Below are positions 58,125 to 64,000 of a stretch of DNA of 64,000 bases, piece after piece. Numbering within the stretch: position 1 is the stretch's first letter; each line of letters starts with the position of its first letter. A model generated the notes under the pieces. It was not told where the DNA came from. It did no database searches and saw only the letters and a program-made list of their open reading frames with translations. The position numbers and the translations under genes are program-made. The stretch comes from Myxococcota bacterium (GTDB lineage Bacteria > Myxococcota_A > Polyangia > Polyangiales > Polyangiaceae): NCBI GenBank assembly GCA_963169915.1, contig CAUJEM010000166.1:1-64000 (forward strand). Reading direction: 5' to 3'.

Positions 58125-59146
58125 CACAGCACGGCGCCCACGACCAAGGCGATGACGAGCCCGATGACACCCTGGAAGAGCCGTGAGGGCGGGCGCCGCA
58201 CCTCGACGGCCGCGGGCACCGCGGCAGGGAGCGCCTGAGCGCGGCTCGCCCCAGCACGATGCTTCGGCAGCGCGCGGGAGCGCTCGAGCTGGGTGGTGGG
58301 CGCCGCTGGCGGCGGCGACGCGGTCGCGCGCGGCGCCGGCTTTGGCGACGCCGCGGGCCTCGCCGCCGACTCACGCCGCGGCTGAGGCTTCTTGTTACGC
58401 TCCTGGGCGACCCGCCGCCGCTCGTCTTGGCGCTGACGCTTCGCTTGGCGACGCCGCTCGCGCTTCTGTTCCCGCTGCGCCGCCGAGGGCTTCGGGGTCT
58501 TGGGAGCGCTGGCCACCCGCCTGCCGCTGACGCTGGGCTCCGGGGCCTTCGGGGCGTGCCCCGCTGGGGCGGTGGCCTCCGCTTTGGAGCCGCTCGCCAC
58601 GCTCGGCTTGGTGGCGCTGGGCGTGACCGAGCGCTCGTGGCGCGGGGCCGCGAGCAACGCCGTGGCCACGGCCGCTGCCGTGGCGTCAGGCCGAGCCGGC
58701 GCGGGGCTCGGACGCGCGGGGGTGGCCGCCGCCGGCGCGGGGCTCGGGCGCGCAGGGGCAGGAGCGGGAGCGGGGCTCGGGCGCGCAGGGGTGGCCGCCG
58801 CCGGCGCGGGGCTCGGACGCGCGGGGGTGGCCGCCGCCGGCGCGGGGCTCGGACGCGCGGGGGTGGCCGCCGCCGGCGCGGGGCTCGGACGCGCAGGAGC
58901 GGGGCTCGGGCGCGCAGGGGCAGGAGCGGGAGCGGGGCTCGGGCGCGCAGGAGCGGGAGCGGGAGCAACGGCCTGAGGCGGCTCTGGCTCGACGTCCCAT
59001 AGCCCATCGAGCTCCGCCGCGATGGACTTGCTCGTGACGGTCACGGGGGCCGCCAGCGTCGCTCGCTGCGCCTCCACCGCAGGAGTGGTCGGGGTCTCCC
59101 AACCCGCGTCTAGCTCAGGGCTCGGACCCTTGGTCAGCGTGGTCAT
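58109..59146 (-). CDS. Tail-anchored Pro/Ala-repeat protein with basic coiled-coil
   Basis: 345 residues. ~50 N-terminal residues may be a short folded motif (ELDGLWDVEPEPP), followed by long Pro/Ala/Ser repeats (PARPSPAP) from a 36-bp tandem array, a Lys/Arg-rich coiled-coil-like stretch (EQKRERRRQAKRQRQDERRR) and a single C-terminal helix (IGLVIALVVGAVLWRLL) as the last residues. There is no signal peptide, so it is a likely tail-anchored inner-membrane protein with its bulk in the cytoplasm. The basic segment could bind DNA, RNA or membrane. Start at 59146, supported by the TATCTT hexamer just upstream. Confidence 0.7.
   Translation of the reverse strand: MTTLTKGPSPELDAGWETPTTPAVEAQRATLAAPVTVTSKSIAAELDGLWDVEPEPPQAVAPAPAPARPSPAPAPAPARPSPAPARPSPAPAAATPARPSPAPAAATPARPSPAPAAATPARPSPAPAPAPARPSPAPAAATPARPSPAPARPDATAAAVATALLAAPRHERSVTPSATKPSVASGSKAEATAPAGHAPKAPEPSVSGRRVASAPKTPKPSAAQREQKRERRRQAKRQRQDERRRVAQERNKKPQPRRESAARPAASPKPAPRATASPPPAAPTTQLERSRALPKHRAGASRAQALPAAVPAAVEVRRPPSRLFQGVIGLVIALVVGAVLWRLLH
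58696..58970 (-). repeat. 36-bp tandem repeat array encoding PARPSPAP units
   Basis: At least six units of a GC-rich 36-bp sequence in imperfect tandem, in frame with the tail-anchored gene, alternating AAAT- and APAPA-containing versions. Units with 18-bp insertions of GGAGCGGGA-type are mixed in. Confidence 0.8.
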
Positions 59147-59153
59147 TCGGCTC

Positions 59154-59159
59154 AAGATA
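59154..59159 (-). promoter_or_regulatory. -10-like TATCTT before the tail-anchored gene
   Basis: On the minus strand TATCTT ends 7 nt before the ATG at 59146. Confidence 0.45.
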
Positions 59160-59237
59160 GCGGCGGAGGGGCGGAGCATACCAGTTGCTCGCCCCTCTCC
59201 AAGGGCTCGTTCGCCCTTCACCCCTCAGGGGGGCCCC

Positions 59238-59930
59238 TCACTGGACCGAGAGGCGCCGAAGCCGCGCCGCGAGCTCGAGCTGAGAGCGTACCCCCAGCTT
59301 GACGTAGAGCAGCTTGATCTGGGTCCGTACGGTGTGCACGCTGAGGCCGAGCCTCCCAGCGACGTCCTTGGGCGCCATCCCTTGCACGAGGCGCTTGGCG
59401 ATCTCGATTTGCCTCGGGGAGAGACCCTCTGCCCCCCACCGAGGCTCCGCTGGGAGAGCGTCCACGCCCGCCCCACCCTGCGGCGAGGTCAAGCCCAGGC
59501 ACCGCCGGAGCTCTGCCGTGGCGTTCTCGATGTCCGCCAGTCGAGCTTGCAAGGCCGTCGCTCCGGCGACTTCCACAATTGCAATGAGCAGCCCGAGCGG
59601 CTTGCCGCTCGACCCCTGCAAGGTCCGGCCCCGTAGCTCCACGCTCAGCCCCCGCCCACGCTGCCTGGTGAGCGCTCGCACCTCGGCGCGCTCGGCGGTC
59701 AGCGCCGTGGTGTCCTCGAAGATCATGGACCAATCGCGCCCTACGAGCGCCTCGGGCTCATAGCCCAGCAGCTTGACGGCCTCTCGGTTGGCTCTGGTGA
59801 TCGTACCGTCCAGTCGGACGAAGAGCGCGGCGACGGGGAGATCCTCGAGCGAGACGAGCGCGGGCTCTGAGGCCTCCGACGGGTACTGGGTGCGCTCAGC
59901 GAGCGTATAAGGGAAAGAAGCGATGGCCAT
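59238..59930 (-). CDS. PAS-LuxR response regulator-like transcription factor
   Basis: 230 residues. PAS domain (VSLEDLPVAALFVRLDGTITRANREAVKLLGYEPEALVGRDW) around 20-70, a linker, and a C-terminal LuxR-type HTH (LSPRQIEIAKRLVQGMAPKDVAGRLGLSVHTVRTQIKLLYVKLGV). It has no receiver domain. PAS may sense a small molecule or redox state. Start at ATG 59930, preceded by GGAG at six bases; a TTG six codons earlier is less likely. It is 103 bp from the divergent lipoprotein gene start at 60034 and may regulate that gene. Confidence 0.88.
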   Translation of the reverse strand: MAIASFPYTLAERTQYPSEASEPALVSLEDLPVAALFVRLDGTITRANREAVKLLGYEPEALVGRDWSMIFEDTTALTAERAEVRALTRQRGRGLSVELRGRTLQGSSGKPLGLLIAIVEVAGATALQARLADIENATAELRRCLGLTSPQGGAGVDALPAEPRWGAEGLSPRQIEIAKRLVQGMAPKDVAGRLGLSVHTVRTQIKLLYVKLGVRSQLELAARLRRLSVQ

Positions 59931-60033
59931 GGTGGCTCCGTCATTCAAGAACCGTGCTCAGCGCAGCGCCCACCCCTGGAGCGGCTCGCCGCTGCCCTCA
60001 GAGCCGGAGTCGCTGCGCCCACGGGCGGCCATC

Positions 60034-61251
60034 GTGGCTCCTAGTCACACTCCCTGTCACGCGCGTCAGGGCTGCCAGGCTGCCCCGCGGCGACGGGGCT
60101 GGGCGCCCTGGCTCGGCGCCCTCACGCTGCTCAGCGCGGGCTGCAGCCAGCGCCCGTCCAGTCCCACCGTCACCTCCGCGACGCCGCTCGGCGCTCCCGC
60201 GCCCTCCGCGACGCTCACGCCTCCCCGTAGCCTCGCCCACCCGTACGCCTTCGCGCTGACCTCGACCGAGGCGCCACCCGGCGCTGCGCTCGTCTGGGCC
60301 CCGGCCGCCGCCCCGGGGCGGCTGGAGCTCGCCCTGCTCTCGCCCCTCGGCGCCCAGCGAGCCCCCAGCTCACTCGTGAGCGAGAGCCCGGACCCCGTGC
60401 TCGAGGTCGTCACCCGCGGCCACGCAGAGGCCCTCGTCGTGGCGTGGCTCGCGCGACAGGGCAGCTCTGCCCTCGCCCGCGCCGCCGTCGGCTCCTTGGA
60501 GGCGCGGCACTTCGCTCCCACCCTCGAGCTCGGCGCCGGAGCTCTGCGCGCGGTCACGGGGCAAGGCAGCTTGGCCCTCGCCATCGACGAGCGTGACGGT
60601 GACTCCGCGGCGATGGTTCGGTTGGGCCGCAGCGCGTGTGCGTCGGAGCCCGGTCCGTGCGAGCGGGTCGAGCAAGTCTTCTTCACCGCGAGCGGGGTCG
60701 TTCGCCGCGCTCCAGCGCTCGCCGTGCCCGAGGCCTGCCCGGCGGCGATCGGAGGGCTCGAGCTGCTCGACGGCAGGATGCACTACGCCGTGTGCTCGGG
60801 GCTCGGTGGTCGCCCTCAGTGGACCGTCTTCAGCGTCCAACCCGAGCCGATGTACGCCGTGGCGCATCCCCGCCTCTCGGGCTGCCACCCCCTCGGCTCG
60901 CTGTCGCTGGGGCACGACGCCGTCTTCGTCGCCCAGTGCGCCGAGCAGCGTCAGGCCATGCTCGTGAGCGCCGCCGATCGCCCTCCCTTCGTCACGGAGC
61001 TTCGGCCGACGCTGCGCTGCGCCGGGGGCAAGCCCGTCATCGAAGCAGCGCCCGGGGGCGCCCTCAGCGTTCCGCTCGAGCGTCCGCAGCCTAGCCTCGA
61101 GCTCTTGCTCCCTGCGTCCATCGCTCCACCGCGCTCGCGCGCGGCCTGGACGGGAGAGCGCCTGCTCGTGGCGACGCCTCAGGCGGGGGCGCTCGGCCTG
61201 CGACGGTATCGGTGCTCCGCCGGCCGCTTCCAAGACGCCGACGCTCAGTGA
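60034..61251 (+). CDS. Lipoprotein divergent from PAS-LuxR regulator
   Basis: 405 residues. GTG start; signal peptide (APWLGALTLLSAGC) with lipobox LSAGC after a long Arg/Pro-rich n-region. The rest is beta-rich with repeated motifs (LVVAWLARQGSSALARAAVG; LALAIDERDGDSAAMVRL; ALRAVTGQ), WD/PQQ-like propeller character is possible. Two pairs of Cys (SACASEPGPCERV; PLGSL..CHPL) suggest disulfides. Function unknown. Earlier in-frame starts overlap the regulator gene and are rejected. 77 bp precede the methyltransferase gene. Confidence 0.68.
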   Translation: MAPSHTPCHARQGCQAAPRRRGWAPWLGALTLLSAGCSQRPSSPTVTSATPLGAPAPSATLTPPRSLAHPYAFALTSTEAPPGAALVWAPAAAPGRLELALLSPLGAQRAPSSLVSESPDPVLEVVTRGHAEALVVAWLARQGSSALARAAVGSLEARHFAPTLELGAGALRAVTGQGSLALAIDERDGDSAAMVRLGRSACASEPGPCERVEQVFFTASGVVRRAPALAVPEACPAAIGGLELLDGRMHYAVCSGLGGRPQWTVFSVQPEPMYAVAHPRLSGCHPLGSLSLGHDAVFVAQCAEQRQAMLVSAADRPPFVTELRPTLRCAGGKPVIEAAPGGALSVPLERPQPSLELLLPASIAPPRSRAAWTGERLLVATPQAGALGLRRYRCSAGRFQDADAQ

Positions 61252-61313
61252 CGCCCACCCGCACGCGGCGCGCGCTCCGCTGCGCTCCCATCCTCCTCGG
61301 CGCCTCGCCCTGC

Positions 61314-61319
61314 TAGCCT
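61314..61319 (+). promoter_or_regulatory. -10-like TAGCCT before the methyltransferase gene
   Basis: TAGCCT ends 9 nt before the ATG at 61329. Confidence 0.45.
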
Positions 61320-61328
61320 CCCGCCCCC

Positions 61329-61970
61329 ATGCTCCATCGGCTCAAGCGCACCTGGGAAGAGCGCGCGCTCCCGTTTCTCGTGGAGAAGGCGTGCCGCAGC
61401 AGCGACATCTTGGCGCGGCGGCAGCGGCTCATTCCGCGCGCCGAGGGTGACGTGCTCGAGCTCGGCGTCGGCTCCGGCCTCAACCTCGCGCTGTACGACG
61501 CGGCGAAGGTCGGTGCCCTGGTCGGGGTCGACGTCTCGGCGGCGCTGCTCACCAAGGCGCAGGCGCGCGCCAAGCTCATCACGCTGCCGAATCCGCCCAC
61601 GCTGCTGCGCGCGCCCGCCGAGGCGCTCCCCCTCGGCGATCACAGCGTGGACACGGTCGTCATGACCTACACGCTCTGCAGCGTGACCGACCCAGCCCTG
61701 GCGCTGAGTGAGCTCCGGCGCGTCCTCCGCCCTCAGGGTCGGCTGCTCTTCGCAGAGCATGGGCTCGCCACCCGACGCGGGCTCCAGTGGGCGCAGCGGG
61801 GTGTGACCCCGGCGTGGCGCATCGTCGGCGGCAACTGTCACCTCGACCGCGACATCGCCGGCCTGTTGCGCGGCGCCGGCTTCTCCTTCTTGGAGCTGAC
61901 GATCGGAGAGAGCGAGGGCTCCCCGGCGCTGCTCAGCACTACCTACGAAGGCGTGGCACGGCTGGGCTGA
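61329..61970 (+). CDS. Class I SAM-dependent methyltransferase
   Basis: 213 residues. SAM-binding motif I VLELGVGSGLNLALY, acidic end of strand 2 in VGVDVS, then LPNPPTLLRAPAEALPLGDHSVDTVVMTYTLCSVTDPALALSELRRVLRPQG (motif II/III region). Resembles small methyltransferases of the UbiE/COQ5-like (Methyltransf_11) group; substrate unknown. C-terminal part has Cys in GGNCHLDRD. Followed by the convergent zinc-ribbon gene. Confidence 0.9.
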   Translation: MLHRLKRTWEERALPFLVEKACRSSDILARRQRLIPRAEGDVLELGVGSGLNLALYDAAKVGALVGVDVSAALLTKAQARAKLITLPNPPTLLRAPAEALPLGDHSVDTVVMTYTLCSVTDPALALSELRRVLRPQGRLLFAEHGLATRRGLQWAQRGVTPAWRIVGGNCHLDRDIAGLLRGAGFSFLELTIGESEGSPALLSTTYEGVARLG

Positions 61971-62004
61971 GGCTCTCACGCAGCGCGGCGCGCTCGCGTG
62001 CCGC

Positions 62005-62286
62005 TCAGTGCCAGGCCGCGGCGGTCTTGACGGGCTGACCGGTGCGGTCGTGCGACGAGACGAGCATCTGCGACTGCAGCAGGCAGCCGACGCAGCTCGG
62101 GAAGCTGCTGCGATGCTCACACACGATGTACGTGGCCGTCGGAGGGGAGGCGTCGAAATCCGAGGGATCCAGGTGCCTGCCGCACGCGATGCAGTGGATG
62201 TGCGTGTGCCCCTGCCCCGTGGGCGCCGCGGGGCGTGGGGCCAGGGCCTTACGTTCCTTCTTGGTGAGCCGCTTGGTTCGCTGCAT
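62005..62286 (-). CDS. Small zinc-ribbon-like protein
   Basis: 93 residues. Basic N-terminus (QRTKRLTKKERKALAPRP), then HTHIHCIACGRHLDPSDF and, 35 residues later, SCVGCLLQSQ, giving two CxxC knuckles plus histidines, the form of a treble-clef/zinc-ribbon. ATG start. No known family. Downstream of the TPR gene on the same strand (48 bp away), so perhaps in one operon with it. Confidence 0.7.
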   Translation of the reverse strand: MQRTKRLTKKERKALAPRPAAPTGQGHTHIHCIACGRHLDPSDFDASPPTATYIVCEHRSSFPSCVGCLLQSQMLVSSHDRTGQPVKTAAAWH

Positions 62287-62334
62287 CGCGCAGCTCCTGT
62301 ACCACAGAGCGCACCGCCCAGGGAAGCGCGTGCC

Positions 62335-64000
62335 TCAGCCTCCTAGCTCCGCCAGCAGACTCAGCGCTGCCTCGAACGCCGGCGCGTCGGCGAGGGCCTT
62401 GTTCACCAGGAGCCGAGCCTTACGCCCATCGCCGGCGTCGCGCGCCACGATCGCGAGGCCGTAGTGCGCCTCGGCCTTGGCCGCCCGGGTCGCTCCCTCC
62501 CCACCCTCCTCTGCCATGAGCTTCATCATGGAGAGCGCTCGCCAAGCGCGCTGCGCGGTCTCGAGATCCCCCAAGCTCTGAGCCAGCCGCGCCAGCTCGA
62601 GCGTCAGCGCTCCTTGGCGTGGATCCATCTCCGTCGCTCGGGCGAGGGCGCTCAGCGCCGCTGGATACTCCCCGAGGGCGTATTGGATCTCGGAGAGCGT
62701 CTGGAACACCACCGCCAGGCCGCGGTGCCGACGGCCGGCGTGAGCGTCGACCGCCTGCTGGAGCAGCTCCACCCCCTCCAGATGGCGCTGCGCGTACGCC
62801 CGCGCGCGCGCCAGGTGCGCCACCACCTCCAGGTCGCTTGGCTCCTGCTCGTACAGCTCCTCCAGGAGCACCGTAGCGCGAGCGATGTCCCCGCCCTCAC
62901 CCAGCAGGAGCTGCGCGGCACGAGCCAAGAGCGCGCGCCGCTCACTGGGCTCGGAGCAGCCTCGCGCTCGCTGGACGAGCAGCAGCGCGACCTCTTGCCA
63001 GGCCCCCGCGTGCTCGTGCGCCTCCACCAGCGCCTGCCAGAGCCGCGCGTCGCCTGGCGTCTCCGCGAGCGCCGCCCGAAGCGCCTCCACGGCGTCCAGA
63101 GGACGCTCGGCGAGCACGGCGAGCCGCGCGAGCTGCAAGCTGAGCTCGGGCTGGCCAGGCTGGGCCGCGAGCGCGCGCGCGATGGACGTGAGGGCCTCGT
63201 CCCAGGCCTGCTCATGCTCCGCGACCATCGCGCGGAGCAGCAGCAGGCTCGTGGAGCCTGGGGCTCGGCTCGACCACTGCTCGACCCGCTGGCGAGCGAG
63301 CTGGCTCTCCCCTCGCGCCAGCCAGTGCTGCACGAGCTCGCCTCCATGGCGTGCCAGCGCGTCACCCTTCGCACGATCCGTCGCCGCCTCGAGCAGCGCC
63401 TGCCGGAGGTCGTGGACGTCGGCGCCCAGGGCTGCGGCGGCGGTGAGCGCGGCGAGCGCCTCCTCGTCACGCTCCAAGCGCCCGAGCGCCTCGGCGAGGC
63501 AGAGCTGGAGCGCTGCGACCGGCCCGAGCGCGAGCAGCTCGGTGCAGCGCTCCACGACGAACTCCGGGTCGTCCACGTGCCCCAGCGCCGTGAGCAGCGG
63601 CGGCAGGAGCGCCTCGTCTCCAGGCGACGCGTGCCAGGCGAGGGACAGGAGCCGCGCGAGCCCGCGGTGGTCGTGCTGCTCGAGCAGCAGCGTGGCCAGC
63701 CGCTCCCGCAGCTCGACGTCCTCCGGCGCTCGCTGGGTGCCGAGCTCGAGGGCGAGGGCGAGCCCCGCCGCGTCGCTGGCCCGGCGCCGCAGCTCGAGCA
63801 GCCGGCGGGTGAGCGCCGAGGCGCTGGCCCCTCGCTCGTGCCGAAGCAAGGCCTCGACCGCGTCGCCATGGACCATGGGGTCGGCCGTCGCCGTGAGCCG
63901 GACCACGCCCTCGAGCGCGGTGAGCGTCGCCGGCTCCCACTCGAGCGCCGTGCGCCACGCCTCGAGCGCGGCGTCCTCGTGCCCGAGGTGCTCTTCCAGC
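62335..64000 (-). CDS. TPR-repeat protein, 5' end outside window
   Basis: The open frame continues to the right edge, with TPR-type sequence (EDAALEAWRTALEWEPATL) up to the last base, so the N-terminus is missing; at least 554 residues are visible. Nearly the whole region is tandem TPR-like helix pairs with Ala/Leu/Arg patterns, for example AWDEALTSIARALAAQPGQPELS and ALSALARATEMDPRQGALTLELARL. No catalytic domain. Similar long TPR proteins in myxobacteria are uncharacterised scaffolds. The internal GTG at 63906 is not needed as a start. Confidence 0.85.
   Translation of the reverse strand, partial: LEEHLGHEDAALEAWRTALEWEPATLTALEGVVRLTATADPMVHGDAVEALLRHERGASASALTRRLLELRRRASDAAGLALALELGTQRAPEDVELRERLATLLLEQHDHRGLARLLSLAWHASPGDEALLPPLLTALGHVDDPEFVVERCTELLALGPVAALQLCLAEALGRLERDEEALAALTAAAALGADVHDLRQALLEAATDRAKGDALARHGGELVQHWLARGESQLARQRVEQWSSRAPGSTSLLLLRAMVAEHEQAWDEALTSIARALAAQPGQPELSLQLARLAVLAERPLDAVEALRAALAETPGDARLWQALVEAHEHAGAWQEVALLLVQRARGCSEPSERRALLARAAQLLLGEGGDIARATVLLEELYEQEPSDLEVVAHLARARAYAQRHLEGVELLQQAVDAHAGRRHRGLAVVFQTLSEIQYALGEYPAALSALARATEMDPRQGALTLELARLAQSLGDLETAQRAWRALSMMKLMAEEGGEGATRAAKAEAHYGLAIVARDAGDGRKARLLVNKALADAPAFEAALSLLAELGG

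Noticed and set aside
58696-58970. CRISPR-like array
   Set aside because: Repeats have no unique spacers and translate in frame as PARPSPAP units.
1-64000. tRNA, rRNA, insertion sequence, prophage or integrase genes
   Set aside because: None recognised on either strand.

Overview
The window is very GC-rich DNA with dense, often overlapping genes, many GTG/TTG starts and at least fifteen predicted lipoproteins, several of which have long Gly/Ser/Ala tethers directly after the lipobox cysteine. Together with a Hanks-type Ser/Thr kinase, a chemoreceptor, TPR proteins and MopE-like/choice-of-anchor secreted proteins, this points to a myxobacterium (Myxococcota, probably a Polyangia relative). 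That assignment is inference from style and gene content; no rRNA is present. I saw no tRNA, rRNA, IS element, prophage, integrase or CRISPR array, and no gene-free stretch longer than about 250 bp, so this looks like chromosomal core and lineage-specific sequence.

Layout. 1-5675 (minus): 3'-truncated ilvE, a membrane HExxH/TPR metallopeptidase, and a Lon-family protein whose catalytic Ser and Lys are both replaced. 5765-8405 (plus): lipoprotein-hisB-hisH-hisA. 8468-12632 (plus): TPR protein, pgsA, a Gly-rich lipoprotein, an orphan FliQ/SctS-like export protein and epmA. 12629-18496 (minus): secreted hydrolase-like lipoprotein, apt, monothiol glutaredoxin, DUF4139 lipoprotein. 18639-21038 (plus): two unknown proteins and a short-chain dehydrogenase; pruA faces them. 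22834-28227 (plus): a 1122-aa protein with a C-terminal Ser/Thr kinase domain, then a chemoreceptor. 28249-35895: L,D-transpeptidase, pntA-pntB transhydrogenase, and two secreted lipoproteins. 36090-39778 (plus): a four-gene operon with two alkaline-phosphatase-superfamily lipoproteins that lack the formylglycine motif. 39866-41254: pectin-acetylesterase-like lipoprotein. 41311-46077 (minus): GldA/GldF/GldG-like ABC cassette plus a DUF4340 protein. 46243-50120 (plus): queG, a diheme-type lipoprotein coupled to an alpha/beta hydrolase, small proteins. 50145-52034 (minus): htpG. 52134-64000: acyl-CoA dehydrogenase behind a TetR-like palindrome, a metzincin lipoprotein, a cupin regulator, a tail-anchored Pro/Ala-repeat protein, a PAS-LuxR regulator, a methyltransferase and a 5'-truncated TPR protein.

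How genes work together. hisB, hisH and hisA form a translationally coupled histidine segment. pntA/pntB make a complete proton-translocating transhydrogenase. The Gld-like cassette is one overlapping unit encoding ATPase, permease, substrate-like subunit and DUF4340 partner. Many transcription-unit heads have a TA-N3-T hexamer only 6-15 nt before the start codon and little or no Shine-Dalgarno sequence, suggesting widespread very short or absent mRNA leaders. The best candidates for undescribed biology are the degenerate Lon, the FGly-less sulfatase-like operon, the orphan FliQ-like gene between pgsA and epmA, and the short-leader promoter architecture.
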